Shown here: piece by piece, positions 45,264-55,474 of the stretch
Layout of the letters: every line of letters starts with the position of its first letter
How positions within the stretch are numbered: position 1 is the stretch's first letter
Origin: Acinetobacter halotolerans
GTDB lineage: Bacteria > Pseudomonadota > Gammaproteobacteria > Pseudomonadales > Moraxellaceae
Reading direction: 5' to 3'
NCBI RefSeq assembly: GCF_004208515.1
Contig: NZ_SGIM01000009.1
Coordinates: forward strand, 62,001-126,000
Length of the DNA: 64,000 bases
Made by a program: the position numbers and the translations under genes
Notes under the pieces: model-generated
What the model saw: only the letters and a program-made list of their open reading frames with translations
Databases searched by the model: none
What the model was told of the DNA's origin: nothing

Positions 45264-45917
45264 ATGATTACCTTACATTACCTCCAATGCTCGCGTTCAT
45301 TTCGGATATTATGGGCACTAGAAGAGCTGGGTGTGGATTGCCAAGTTGAGTATTATCAAAGGTCATCCAGTTATACAGCGCCAGAAAGCCTAAAACAGAT
45401 TCACCCATTGGGCAAAGCGCCAATTTTAGTGGATGATGGGCAGGTGATTGTTGAATCAGCTGTGATTTTGGATTATCTGCAACAAAAGTATGATGAGCAA
45501 CAACAATTCAAACCACAGCAGGCCAGTGCTCAGATGCAATATTCCTATTGGATGCATTATGCAGAAGGCTCTTTAATGCCGTTGTTGGTCATGACTTTGG
45601 TGATGAACAGTGTCAGTAAACATGTGCCGTGGGTGATTCGCCCGATTGCTCAAAAGATTACGGATGGGGTTAAGGCAAGTTTTGTACGTCCGCGTGTCAA
45701 AGAGCATATTCTTTATCTAGAGAGTTATTTGGCAGAGCATGATTATTTTGCAGGAGATTTTTCTTTTGCTGATATTCAGATGGCATTCCCGCTTATTGCA
45801 ATTCAAAACCGTTTACATGGTAAATATCCGCATATCCAAGCCTTTGTCCAACGTGTTCAGCAGCGTTCGGCATTTCAACGTGCAGAGCAAAAGAGTTTAG
45901 ATTCTGAATGTGTATAA
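45264..45917 (+). CDS. Glutathione S-transferase family protein
   Basis: A 217-aa GST with the N-terminal thioredoxin fold (ITLHYLQCSRSFRILWALEEL; GKAPILVDDGQVIVESAVILDYL at about 50-72 with the Glu-Ser glutathione contact) and an all-helical C-terminal half ending with AFPLIAIQNR. The typical catalytic Tyr/Ser/Cys is best matched by S11-R12 in CSRSF. The substrate is unknown. The start follows AAAAAGCAGGCACAAAA. A terminator follows, shared with the convergent SPOR gene. Confidence 0.85.
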   Translation: MITLHYLQCSRSFRILWALEELGVDCQVEYYQRSSSYTAPESLKQIHPLGKAPILVDDGQVIVESAVILDYLQQKYDEQQQFKPQQASAQMQYSYWMHYAEGSLMPLLVMTLVMNSVSKHVPWVIRPIAQKITDGVKASFVRPRVKEHILYLESYLAEHDYFAGDFSFADIQMAFPLIAIQNRLHGKYPHIQAFVQRVQQRSAFQRAEQKSLDSECV

Positions 45918-45930
45918 GCCATTAGAAAAC

Positions 45931-45959
45931 AAAAAAAGGAACGGTGATCGTTCCTTTTT
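45931..45959. terminator. Bidirectional terminator between GST and SPOR genes
   Basis: AAAAAGGAACG and CGTTCCTTTTT pair around GTGAT, with A and T runs at both ends. It serves the two convergent genes. Confidence 0.9.
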
Positions 45960-45973
45960 CGTGTTTGAGCGGT

Positions 45974-46576
45974 TTAGCGTTTAATGACGATGGAATCAAT
46001 GCCACTATGTTGTAAAGTTTGTTGTGCAGCTAAAGCGGCTTCTTGACTATCATAAGGTCCAGAAAAAACACGATACCAAGTTTGTCCATTTTCAACAGTT
46101 TTCACGACATCAGCAGACAATCCATTCAAAATAATTTCTGCACGACGCGCATCTGCACTATCAGGATCTGGATAGCTACGCACTTGTAAAATATACGTGG
46201 TCGGTGCAGGCGGCGTTTGCTCACTTGGGGTGAGACTTGCTGAATCTTCTGTTGTTTCGACTCTAGGTGATTCAATAATCACAATATTGCCTTGTTGTTT
46301 GGTTTCGGGCACAGCTTGTTGTGGAATCGGAGTCACTTGTTGTTGTGGCAACAAGTCATAGAAACGATAATCTTTATTGGTGTTTTCTTCTTGATAGTGC
46401 TCAGAAGGCACCTGAGTTTTTGTGGGAACAGGTTGCCATGGCTGCCATAGCATCAGCATGACGATAGCACATAGAATCGCTAGAATGGCGACAAACATGC
46501 CTAGCCATTTCGGAATAAGCGGTTTTTTTGGCTTATTTGGTCGTTCAGATACACCACGTTGCGTTTTTCCAAACAC
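45974..46576 (-). CDS. SPOR-domain membrane protein
   Basis: A 200-aa protein with a basic N-terminus (residues 1-24), one transmembrane helix (about 25-45: LGMFVAILAILCAIVMLMLW), a Pro/Gln/Thr-rich linker and a C-terminal SPOR domain (about 127-200: TTYILQVRSYPDPDSADARRAEI to WYRVFSGPYDSQEAALAAQ). SPOR domains bind denuded peptidoglycan at the septum, so a role in cell division or envelope remodelling is plausible. The architecture (short N-tail, TM, linker, SPOR) is like FtsN. It lies downstream of argS on the same strand. Confidence 0.88.
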   Translation of the reverse strand: MFGKTQRGVSERPNKPKKPLIPKWLGMFVAILAILCAIVMLMLWQPWQPVPTKTQVPSEHYQEENTNKDYRFYDLLPQQQVTPIPQQAVPETKQQGNIVIIESPRVETTEDSASLTPSEQTPPAPTTYILQVRSYPDPDSADARRAEIILNGLSADVVKTVENGQTWYRVFSGPYDSQEAALAAQQTLQHSGIDSIVIKR

Positions 46577-46627
46577 CTGAAATTCCTCTTGATTCTATTA
46601 TGTTATTTCTAGCTTGAATCTTCTGGG

Positions 46628-46662
46628 AAACAAAGCATTATGTTTAAAATAATGCTTTGTTT
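46628..46662 (-). terminator. Hairpin after argS
   Basis: AAACAAAGCATTAT and ATAATGCTTTGTTT pair perfectly around GTTTAAA. It lies between argS and the SPOR gene (both minus strand), probably ending argS transcripts, although the following T run is short. Confidence 0.7.
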
Positions 46663-46702
46663 ACTGTATTTTATCCACTGTTTCGTAAGAGCGTTGCTTT
46701 GC

Positions 46703-48502
46703 TTACATGGTCTCAGGAGCGGACACACCTAGTAATGTTAAACCATTTCGAATCACTTGCTGTACGTTTATTGATAACAATAAGCGGGCTTGTGATAATG
46801 GAATATTTGTTTCATCTACAAACTTCACACCATCTTGTGCATACCAACCATGGAATAGCGCAGCTAAATCTTTAAGATAGTTGCCAATTTGATGTGGTTC
46901 ACAGACATTCGCAGCTCGCACCACAATTTCAGGATAAGCTGCTAATTTCGCGAGAATTTCAGTTTCAGTATCTAAAGTCAATAGATCAGCAACCTGTCGT
47001 GCAGATGTCACATCAAATGCAATGCCTTTTTCTTTAGCACGATTCACAATACTGTTCACACGTGCATATGCATATTGAATGTAATACACCGCATTGTCTT
47101 TACTTTGCGAAACCGCAAGGTCTAAGTCAAAGTCAATGTGTTGCTCAGATTTACGCATCACGTAGTAGAAACGCGCAGCGTCATTGCCAACTTCTTTACG
47201 TAAATCACGCAAAGTTACGAACTGGCCTGAACGAGATGACATTTGTACCATCTCGCCACCACGCCATAAGCTGACGAACTGAACCAAAAGAACGGTTAAC
47301 TTCTTCGAGTCATAACCCATCGCATCAATCGCCGCTTTCACACGAGAGATATAACCGTGGTGGTCTGAACCCCAAATATCAATCAGGTCAGTATAACCAC
47401 GTTGTAATTTATTGAGGTGGTAGGCAATGTCTGATGCAAAGTAAGTGGTTTGGCCATTGCGACGCTTTACAACACGGTCTTTTTCATCACCAAATTCAGT
47501 TGATTTAAACCAGATGTTGCCATCTTGTTCATAGAGGAAGCCACGTTGATCTAAGGTTGCAAGTGCTTCATCAATCTTGTCCGCCAATGATGCTTCGCTA
47601 AACCATTCATCAAAGGTTACGCCGAAGTCAGCAAGATCATCTTTGATGTCATCTAAAATGGCATGTAATGCTGCCTGATGGAAAACGCGATAACCTTCAC
47701 CTAACTGTTGTTGTGAGTTTGCGATTAAGCCATCGATGTGTTTCTCTTTGTCACCCGAAAGCACGACTTTGTTACCTTCGGCATCTAATTCTTCTGCGTA
47801 TTGAACGTCTTCTGGTACATCTTTATAGATGTCAGCGACTGGACGAACGTGCGCATCACCATCTTGGTCAATAATACTTTGTGCGATTTCTTTGACGTAG
47901 TCGCCTTGATAAGCGTTTTTAGGGAATACCAGTGTTTGGCCAGTAAGTTCTAAATAACGTAAATAAGTTGAAGTCGCCAAAATATCCATTTGACGGCCAG
48001 CATCATTAACGTAATATTCGCGGTCAACTTGAGCGCCTGTGGCTTCTAATAAGTTTGCAACCGTCATGCCATACGCTGCACCACGACCATGCCCAACATG
48101 TAGGCTAGAGGTTGGGTTTGCAGACACAAACTCGACCTGAATTTTTTTGGCTGCATTGGCTTGGCTGCGACCATATTGATCTTTTTGTGCATGAATCTGA
48201 TCGAGCACAGCAAAGCGTTGGTCTGCATTTAAAAAGAAGTTAATAAAACCAGGACCAGCAATTTCTGCTTTATTAATGTCAGCGACTTCAGGCAGTGCTG
48301 CTAAAATCTTTTCAGCAAGATCACGTGGCTTCATGCCTGCCGCTTTAGAGCCGATCATGGCAATATTAGAAGCAAAGTCTCCGTGACTTCGGTCTTTGGT
48401 ACGGGTTAAATGGCTCGTGTTTGTCCAATCTGAAGGGAGTACACCTTGTTGTTGAAGGGATTGTACCGCATGATCAAGAGCTGCTTGTATTGCCGTATTC
48501 AT
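46703..48502 (-). CDS. argS: Arginyl-tRNA synthetase
   Basis: A 599-aa class I aminoacyl-tRNA synthetase. The N-terminal Add1 domain precedes the HIGH-type signature HVGHGRGAAYG (in VEFVSANPTSSLHVGHGRG, about 131-142). The KMSKS site is replaced by MSSRSG, as is common in ArgRS. The C-terminal DALR anticodon-binding domain ends in LRLL(S)INVQQVIRNGLTLLGVSAPETM. Length and motifs match ArgRS. It is transcribed leftward and is followed by the SPOR gene. Confidence 0.97.
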   Translation of the reverse strand: MNTAIQAALDHAVQSLQQQGVLPSDWTNTSHLTRTKDRSHGDFASNIAMIGSKAAGMKPRDLAEKILAALPEVADINKAEIAGPGFINFFLNADQRFAVLDQIHAQKDQYGRSQANAAKKIQVEFVSANPTSSLHVGHGRGAAYGMTVANLLEATGAQVDREYYVNDAGRQMDILATSTYLRYLELTGQTLVFPKNAYQGDYVKEIAQSIIDQDGDAHVRPVADIYKDVPEDVQYAEELDAEGNKVVLSGDKEKHIDGLIANSQQQLGEGYRVFHQAALHAILDDIKDDLADFGVTFDEWFSEASLADKIDEALATLDQRGFLYEQDGNIWFKSTEFGDEKDRVVKRRNGQTTYFASDIAYHLNKLQRGYTDLIDIWGSDHHGYISRVKAAIDAMGYDSKKLTVLLVQFVSLWRGGEMVQMSSRSGQFVTLRDLRKEVGNDAARFYYVMRKSEQHIDFDLDLAVSQSKDNAVYYIQYAYARVNSIVNRAKEKGIAFDVTSARQVADLLTLDTETEILAKLAAYPEIVVRAANVCEPHQIGNYLKDLAALFHGWYAQDGVKFVDETNIPLSQARLLLSINVQQVIRNGLTLLGVSAPETM

Positions 48503-48633
48503 AGTTACCGAAATAAATGTCGCGGAAAAACGTTAAATATAGCAAATTTTGATGGCTTAAGGGGAGAGTCTACGCAGGGAATTCACATATTCCGATCAAT
48601 CTTTTTTAAGTACTTTGTTTGGTGGCATTTATA

Positions 48634-48666
48634 AAGGTGCTACACCAGCCAATGGTGTAGCACCTT
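48634..48666 (-). terminator. Hairpin between the Dyp peroxidase and argS genes
   Basis: AAGGTGCTACACCA and TGGTGTAGCACCTT pair around GCCAA. It begins beyond the Dyp peroxidase stop. There is little T run on the minus strand, so termination is only probable. Confidence 0.6.
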
Positions 48667-48672
48667 GCGGTT

Positions 48673-49593
48673 CTAATCTTCCAAAATTTGTTCTAGCAAT
48701 GCATCACTTGGCGCAAAATAATAAGCACCATCCACAGCCGTTGTGAAGTGCAGTAAACGGTCATGAATACCATCACCTGCTGTCCCAAACATGCGTTTTA
48801 ACATCGCATCAATAATCGTTAAATTATTAGTGTAAGCAACGAAGAACAAGCCTTGTTCACCTTTTCCATCGCCATAAGGCAAGCTGTGACGCAAGATTTC
48901 CATTTCCTCGCCTTCATCGTCCTCAACCACTGTACGAGCAACATGAGCATTTTCAGGCTTAGTCTCATCATCTAGCTCAATGGATTCAAGCTTGGTGCGT
49001 CCCATGACATGCTCTTGTGTATCGACTTTCAGTTGTTGCCATTTCGCTAAATCGTGTACATAACGTTGTGCGAAAATAAAACTACCCTCTTGGAAGATAC
49101 CAGCGGATTCGGGTAGCAACGTTGCTTCGGCACGATCATCGGGGAATTGTGGATTTTCAGTTCCATCAATAAAACCAGTTAAATCACGACCATCAAATTG
49201 GCGGAAGCAAGCGCGCTCATCGAGTACCTCAACCTTATCTTGAATGCCTGCAAAAAAAGATTGGCTCATCGCAAAACATAAATCTGCACGTGCACTGGCA
49301 ATGTGAATAAACACATCGGCAGGCACGACCGGCATATTGAAAGCCCCTTGTTGTGGGTCGAGTTGCTTAAACCCTTCTGGCATTTGTGCATGTAATTTAG
49401 GCCACAGTTCAGGGCCGAAGGCTATTGCAGTTTTGATCTGAGCATCTGGGTGTTGAGTAATCAAGCGATCACGAGTTAAAAGCAGCGCTGAAATTTGTTG
49501 TTTTAATTCAGCGATCGTTAGATCTTTTAAACGGAGAACAATAAAACGCGCATGATCAGAAGGTAGTGGAAGAATGACAGATTGAGCAGCCAT
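48673..49593 (-). CDS. Dyp-type heme peroxidase
   Basis: A 306-aa dye-decolourising peroxidase. The GxxDG motif is GFIDGTENP with D143, and the proximal heme His is H217 in NAHVAR. GRTKLESIELDDE precedes it. These enzymes use H2O2 to oxidise phenols or dyes. No Tat or Sec signal is visible, so it is likely cytosolic. The start is set at 49593 because AAGGAGATCTTA lies just upstream on the minus strand; the frame continues to 49638. It is separated from argS by a hairpin. Confidence 0.88.
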   Translation of the reverse strand: MAAQSVILPLPSDHARFIVLRLKDLTIAELKQQISALLLTRDRLITQHPDAQIKTAIAFGPELWPKLHAQMPEGFKQLDPQQGAFNMPVVPADVFIHIASARADLCFAMSQSFFAGIQDKVEVLDERACFRQFDGRDLTGFIDGTENPQFPDDRAEATLLPESAGIFQEGSFIFAQRYVHDLAKWQQLKVDTQEHVMGRTKLESIELDDETKPENAHVARTVVEDDEGEEMEILRHSLPYGDGKGEQGLFFVAYTNNLTIIDAMLKRMFGTAGDGIHDRLLHFTTAVDGAYYFAPSDALLEQILED

Positions 49594-49755
49594 TAAGATC
49601 TCCTTAGTCATTTTTAAGGCGGCAAAAAAAGAAATCATTGTGCCTGATGTTGAGGGGGCATAAAAGTTTATTTATTCATTTTTTGTGGTTTTAAATGATG
49701 CAATCATGGCAAAATAAAACGATATAATTCCACCTTTTATTTCTTTAGTATTCCT

Positions 49756-50382
49756 ATGTCTTTTCAAGTCTGGTTCACGTTTATGCTGGCTTGCTGGGTG
49801 ATTAGCATTTCTCCTGGTGCGGGGGCAATTGTGTCAATGTCGAGTGGTCTAAATCATGGGTTTAGGCATGGGTATTGGAATGTTATCGGACTGCAAATTG
49901 CTTTATTGATCCAGATTATGATTGTTGCCGCTGGCGTTGGGGTACTTTTTGCGACGACACCATGGGCTTTTCAGGTGGTGAAATGGTTTGGTGTCTTGTA
50001 TTTGCTTTACTTGGCTTATTCACAATGGGTCGCACCTGTGCAGATGGTTGAAATTAAACAAGAAGACAACCATAAGTCTGCTTCAGCTTTGGTGTTTAAG
50101 GGATTTGTCGTCAATATGAGCAATCCTAAAGCCATTGTATTTCTATTAGCAGTGCTGCCGCAGTTTTTAGATTTAAGTCGACCACAATGGTTACAATATC
50201 TGATTATGGCGATCACGATGGTGACAATCGACTTAATCGTAATGGCAGGCTATACAGGATTAGCCGCGAAGGTATTGAGATTATTACGTTCGGCAAAACA
50301 ACAGAAATACTTAAATCGGAGTTTTGCAGTCATGTTTAGTTGCGCAGCGTTGTTGCTTGGGGTTATCCAACAATCTAATTAA
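49756..50382 (+). CDS. LysE/RhtB-family exporter
   Basis: A 208-aa inner-membrane transporter with six hydrophobic helices. ISPGAGAIVSMSSGLNHGFRHG (about 19-40) is the LysE signature, and FKGFVVNMSNPKAIVFLLAVLPQF is the conserved central block. The export substrate (amino acid or derivative) is unknown. It lies convergent to znuB, 10 bases apart. It is a different protein from the LysE-type protein at 34361. Confidence 0.85.
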   Translation: MSFQVWFTFMLACWVISISPGAGAIVSMSSGLNHGFRHGYWNVIGLQIALLIQIMIVAAGVGVLFATTPWAFQVVKWFGVLYLLYLAYSQWVAPVQMVEIKQEDNHKSASALVFKGFVVNMSNPKAIVFLLAVLPQFLDLSRPQWLQYLIMAITMVTIDLIVMAGYTGLAAKVLRLLRSAKQQKYLNRSFAVMFSCAALLLGVIQQSN

Positions 50383-50392
50383 CAACGCATCG

Positions 50393-51202
50393 CTAGTTTG
50401 TCTTGATGTGTGGAAGTACTTTTTGTGCCGTGAAAATCAGCGCAAAGCAAAGTGCCATACATAAGACAATACTTAAACCCGTGGCAATGTTCAGTGCGGC
50501 ACTTGACCATAAGCCTACAGTGATGCCGAATTGAGCCAATATAAATGCCCAAATCACCATTTGTTTAGGGGAATGTGCCAGTAAGCGGGCGCTTAGCGCA
50601 GGGATGACTAATAAGGCACCCATCAGTAATGAACCGACTGCACGTAATGCCAGTACGGTAAACAATGCCAGTAATAACATGAAAATCAGACGCTGCCAGT
50701 TTGCATTTACGCCTTCACTCATCGCCACATCTGGGTCTACCGCAATTTGAATTTGTGCGGACCATGAGCGATACAGCACCACCATTGCAGCTGCAATCAC
50801 CGCAGCAAATATTGGTAATTCAGTCCATCCGACACTGAGTAAATCACCAAACAGATAGCTTAATAGTTCTGGCCGTAAGCTTGGAATTTGTTGGATGAGT
50901 AATAAACCTGAACACAGTAGTGTGGCTGAGCACAAAGCAAGCAGCGCATCATTGGGCAGGCGTGAGTCGTGCAAAATCCATAAAATTGCAACCAACAACG
51001 CAGCTAAACAAGCCACCCCCAACCAAAAAGGTAAATTCAGGATGCCTGCAATTGCGACTCCTAATAAGGTGCCATGAGCCATGGTATCAGCGAAGAAAGA
51101 CATTCTGCGCCACAACATGAGGCAACCCAATGGTGCAGTCAGAAATACAAGCAGCGTGCCCATAATCCAAGCAGGTAATAGCAGTTGTAACCATTCCATC
51201 AT
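50393..51202 (-). CDS. znuB: Zinc ABC transporter permease ZnuB
   Basis: A 269-aa integral membrane permease of the metal ABC-3 family with eight or so helices. LTAPLGCLMLWRRMSFFADTMAHGTLLGVAIAGIL (about 22-56) is the ABC-3 signature with the EAA-like coupling region, and LLVIPALSARLLAHSPKQM is the second conserved block. It forms the zinc-uptake channel with ZnuC and receives zinc from ZnuA. It lies 3 bases behind znuC on the same strand, in one operon with zur. Confidence 0.95.
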   Translation of the reverse strand: MMEWLQLLLPAWIMGTLLVFLTAPLGCLMLWRRMSFFADTMAHGTLLGVAIAGILNLPFWLGVACLAALLVAILWILHDSRLPNDALLALCSATLLCSGLLLIQQIPSLRPELLSYLFGDLLSVGWTELPIFAAVIAAAMVVLYRSWSAQIQIAVDPDVAMSEGVNANWQRLIFMLLLALFTVLALRAVGSLLMGALLVIPALSARLLAHSPKQMVIWAFILAQFGITVGLWSSAALNIATGLSIVLCMALCFALIFTAQKVLPHIKTN

Positions 51203-51205
51203 TGC

Positions 51206-51994
51206 TTAGACCTTTGGTTCAGGGTGGATGTGAGGGCGTGGATCATGTGTGCATGGTTCTACGTGATCGCTATGCCCACAATCATCGTGATGGTGCTGAT
51301 AGAACATCCGTTGTGTCCCAAAAATAGCTTGGTACTCAGGATGCTGTTGAATGCTTTCAGGCAAGCCACTACAACAGATGTGTTTATTGAGGCACACCAC
51401 ACGATGTGTCCCTTGCATGACCCATTGTAAGTCATGTGAAACCATGAGTACGGCACAACCATATCGCTCGGGCAAGCTGCGGACATATTCATACAGTTCG
51501 GCTTCAGATTGAATATCTAAGCCTTGCATCGGTTCATCCAACACTAAAATATCAGGTTGACGCAATAAAGCACGCGCCAGTAACACGCGTTGGCGTTCAC
51601 CGCCTGAGAGCTGTTGTACTTTGGAATGTTGCAATTGCTGGATGCCAGTATCCGCTATGATTTCTTGGCGCAAATGTGCTGCACAGACTTCTAAATCAAG
51701 TAAGTCTTGGACACGTAACGGTAGACTGGCCGATGGATTGAACTTCTGTGGAACATAGGCCATCTTAAGTTTTTTAGCAAAGTGAACTTTGCCTTTATTT
51801 GGAGACATGATGCCCAGTAGCACTTTAATAAGGGTTGACTTACCAGCGCCATTTGGGCCAATCAGCGTGACAATTTCTTTTGCTTGTAATGCAAAATCCA
51901 CATTTCTCAAAATAACACGCTCATCACGTTGAACAGAGATATTTTCAAGCTGGATGAGGGGAGAGCTTACTGCGATGTGCTGCACTGATGACAT
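51206..51994 (-). CDS. znuC: Zinc ABC transporter ATPase ZnuC, histidine-rich tail
   Basis: A 262-aa ABC ATPase. The Walker A is LIGPNGAGKSTLIK (about 44-57), the signature LSGGERQRV, and the Walker B ILVLDEP. It powers zinc uptake. The C-terminal tail after about residue 230 is strikingly histidine-rich (RMFYQHHHDDCGHSDHVEP... HIHPEPKV), which could sense or bind zinc. It overlaps the zur gene by 28 bases, so zur-znuC-znuB form one operon. Confidence 0.95.
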   Translation of the reverse strand: MSSVQHIAVSSPLIQLENISVQRDERVILRNVDFALQAKEIVTLIGPNGAGKSTLIKVLLGIMSPNKGKVHFAKKLKMAYVPQKFNPSASLPLRVQDLLDLEVCAAHLRQEIIADTGIQQLQHSKVQQLSGGERQRVLLARALLRQPDILVLDEPMQGLDIQSEAELYEYVRSLPERYGCAVLMVSHDLQWVMQGTHRVVCLNKHICCSGLPESIQQHPEYQAIFGTQRMFYQHHHDDCGHSDHVEPCTHDPRPHIHPEPKV

Positions 51995-52464
51995 TTTCCA
52001 GAAATTTCAATGATGCTGTGTTGAGCAGAAAACTGATCGGAGGTTGCAAGTTGATCAAGTTGCTGAAGCAGCCCTTGTGCGGAAGCCTCTTTGACAGAGC
52101 GGCATTCCGTGCAGATTAAAAACGCAGCTTGATGTCCTTCACGAGGATGGCAGCAAGGAATATAGGCGTTAATAGACGTTAAACGATGGATTAGACCCTT
52201 TTCTAATAGAAAATCCAAGGTTCTATATACTGTCGGTGGTGCAGCAGGACGATCTGCTTGACCTTTAATTTTGGCCAACAAATCATAAGCACCCATGGGT
52301 GCAGATGCATTTAATATCAGTTCAAGGACTTCTTTACGTAGAGGAGTCAGTCGAGCGCCAGTTGCAGCACATAAAAGTTCTGCTTCTGCGAGTCGAGCTT
52401 TAATATCATGATGACCATGAACACCGTGTAAAGCGTTGTCATGTTCATGTGAGCAAGAACTCAT
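51967..52464 (-). CDS. zur: Zinc uptake regulator Zur
   Basis: A 165-aa Fur-family repressor. Residues about 30-95 form the winged helix with RPAAPPTVYRTLDFLLEKGLIH; metal/structural cysteines appear in CCHPREGHQ, CTEC and CHQC. The unusual N-terminus SCSHEHDNALHGVHGHH is histidine-rich. Zur represses zinc uptake genes when zinc is plentiful. It precedes znuC in the same operon and is divergent from znuA; Zur boxes are visible at both promoters. This context decides the choice of Zur over Fur. Confidence 0.94.
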   Translation of the reverse strand: MSSCSHEHDNALHGVHGHHDIKARLAEAELLCAATGARLTPLRKEVLELILNASAPMGAYDLLAKIKGQADRPAAPPTVYRTLDFLLEKGLIHRLTSINAYIPCCHPREGHQAAFLICTECRSVKEASAQGLLQQLDQLATSDQFSAQHSIIEISGKCHQCSTSQ

Positions 52465-52577
52465 AAATGGACCTCATTGTTTGCCTTGAATCGGTTGATC
52501 TATCACGGATAACTTTAACTAACCAAATACCTTATGCTGTAGATGAGCGCGCTAAGTATCTGTGAAATGTCAACGGA

Positions 52578-52592
52578 CCGTATATCATAACA
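52578..52592 (-). promoter_or_regulatory. Weaker Zur-box-like site upstream of zur-znuCB
   Basis: CCGTATAT-CATAACA keeps the TATA-N-(T)ATAACA half of the Zur consensus (10 of 14 positions in the core). It lies 114 bases before the zur start. It could give autoregulation weaker than at znuA. Confidence 0.4.
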
Positions 52593-52676
52593 TGCAATTC
52601 ATTTGGAACTAACTATATAAGTCATCCAAGCAAGGAATGATGTTAAGAAGATAAAATAGACATAGGTATTTTTTAA

Positions 52677-52699
52677 CTTTTGTTATATTATAACATGCT
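52677..52699 (+). promoter_or_regulatory. Zur box upstream of znuA
   Basis: The core TGTTATA-T-TATAACA (52681-52695) is a perfect match to the Zur consensus centre, a 7-1-7 palindrome. It lies 24-46 bases before the znuA start, overlapping the likely promoter, as expected for zinc repression. Confidence 0.8.
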
Positions 52700-52722
52700 T
52701 TGCAAAGTTGAGTAGTGTTGTG

Positions 52723-53562
52723 ATGTTGCGCCTTTTCCTGTTTGTCTCGTTTTCAATGTTAAGCACATGGGGCTGGACACAAAGTTTGGTCGTGTCAACA
52801 CATCCAATTTATTTGATTGCAAAAGAAGTCACTAATGGGATAGAAACCCCAGTACTTTTACTGAGTGATCAAACGGGGCATGATGTGCAACTCACACCAG
52901 CACATCGTAAAACAATTCAAGAGGCTTCTTTGGTAGTGTGGCTTGGCAAAGCACACGAAGCGCCATTAGAGAGACTGCTACATCAAAATCGCAAAGCCGT
53001 CGCACTCTTAGATATGGGTCTCTTAACGATATTGCCGCAACGTAATTTGCGTGGTGCGTCTTTGGAAAATACCATTGACAGCCATGTTTGGTTAGAACCA
53101 AATAATGCGGTACGCATTGCTTTTTTTATCGCAACATTACGTTCACAGCAGCACCCTGAAAATAAAGCCAAATACTTAGCCAATGCTAGAGATTTCGCAC
53201 AACAGATGCGACAAGCAGCTCAACAGTATGAGGGGAGTAATAAAGCCAAACCTTATTGGTCATACCATGATGCTTATCAATACTTAGAAAGAGCGTTGAA
53301 TTTAAAGTTTGCAGGTGCGTTAACGAATGACCCACATATTGCACCGACAGCTGCACAAATTAAGTACTTAAAAGACAGTCGACCAAAGACACAAATGTGT
53401 TTATTGGCTGAAATTTCAGCCAGCAGTAGTCAGTACAGAAGACTGAATCCCATCATTTTTGAATCTGTTGATGAAAGTATGAATGGTGAGGACAATTTTA
53501 TCGCTGCTTGGAAGAAATTGGCTGCAAAAACCGATAAATGTGTATTAAGTGCCCAAAATTGA
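52723..53562 (+). CDS. znuA: Zinc ABC transporter periplasmic binding protein ZnuA, short loop
   Basis: A 279-aa periplasmic metal-binding protein. Residues 1-20 form a signal peptide (MLRLFLFVSFSMLSTWGWTQ). Metal-site landmarks are His in VVSTHPIYLI, H in DSHVWLEPNNAVR and H in SYHDAYQYLE. The histidine-rich loop that ZnuA normally has before the second His is absent (LPQRNLRGASLENTIDSH). The binding partner is ZnuB/ZnuC. The ATG at 52723 follows GTAGTGTTGTG; a GTG at 52720 and a TTG at 52708 are less likely. It is Zur-controlled by the box at 52677. Confidence 0.92.
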   Translation: MLRLFLFVSFSMLSTWGWTQSLVVSTHPIYLIAKEVTNGIETPVLLLSDQTGHDVQLTPAHRKTIQEASLVVWLGKAHEAPLERLLHQNRKAVALLDMGLLTILPQRNLRGASLENTIDSHVWLEPNNAVRIAFFIATLRSQQHPENKAKYLANARDFAQQMRQAAQQYEGSNKAKPYWSYHDAYQYLERALNLKFAGALTNDPHIAPTAAQIKYLKDSRPKTQMCLLAEISASSSQYRRLNPIIFESVDESMNGEDNFIAAWKKLAAKTDKCVLSAQN

Positions 53563-53639
53563 TCAGAAAATTAAAAAAGCGTTGACTCTATCGTCAGAAA
53601 ATATGGTAACGAAAAAACCAGACTTAGGTCGAGAAAAGA

Positions 53640-53668
53640 TTGCATGTTCAGGGGTGTAACTCTATAAT
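53640..53668 (+). promoter_or_regulatory. sigma70 promoter of the atp operon
   Basis: TTGCAT (53640-53645), 17 bases and TATAAT (53663-53668) form a good promoter 64 bases before the atpI start. It is the likely start of the atp transcript. Confidence 0.75.
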
Positions 53669-53732
53669 GCCAGCGATTCGAAACGATCATCAATAAAACT
53701 TGTCAAGCAGTTATGTTGTGAGTGGATAAAAA

Positions 53733-54131
53733 ATGAGCCGGACTAATCGATTGATTGACCGACGATTGGCAAAAGCTTTGGTCTTCTTACAAGCATGTAT
53801 GATTCCAATTGCAGCTTTGCTGGCATGGATGATGAAAGATATAACTGCTGCGATGAGTGCAGCGCTTGGGGCTTCGGTTTGTTGGCTAGCACACTGTTAT
53901 TTTGCTTGGCAGTCGTTTAGAGCGGCGGGCGCAAGAGCATCAAAACAAGTCATGCTCAACATGTATCGAGGAATACTCGGCAAGTTTGCAATTGTGATCG
54001 TGGGTTTTATTTTAATTTTGAACAATGTTGAACCATTATCACCGGTTGCATTGTTTGGTGGATTTATCCTTGTTCAAGCGATGTCGTGGGTTGCACCATT
54101 TTGGGTGACACGTCTGCAAAAACGAGATTAA
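53733..54131 (+). CDS. atpI: ATP synthase subunit I
   Basis: A 132-aa membrane protein with four hydrophobic segments and the typical basic N-terminus (MSRTNRLIDRRLAKALVFLQ). AtpI assists assembly of the c-ring in the membrane. It is the first gene of the F1Fo operon and 100 bases before atpB. The start follows a poor ribosome site (GGATAAAAA). Confidence 0.9.
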   Translation: MSRTNRLIDRRLAKALVFLQACMIPIAALLAWMMKDITAAMSAALGASVCWLAHCYFAWQSFRAAGARASKQVMLNMYRGILGKFAIVIVGFILILNNVEPLSPVALFGGFILVQAMSWVAPFWVTRLQKRD

Positions 54132-54228
54132 GACACTTTTTTGAGATTTTTGGAGGGTAAAGTGAGATATTCGCAGTTCGCAATATTCATTTTCCTTCTT
54201 TTTAATGATTGACATTGACCAGGTGTGA

Positions 54229-55107
<879 letters not shown>

Positions 55108-55156
55108 TGGTATTGCCTGATCATCAGTTGATGGTTGGGCTTAAATTTTAGTTTAA

Positions 55157-55435
<279 letters not shown>

Positions 55436-55474
55436 TAGCTTAATTCCTAAATCCACATATTGAGGAATAGCGAA

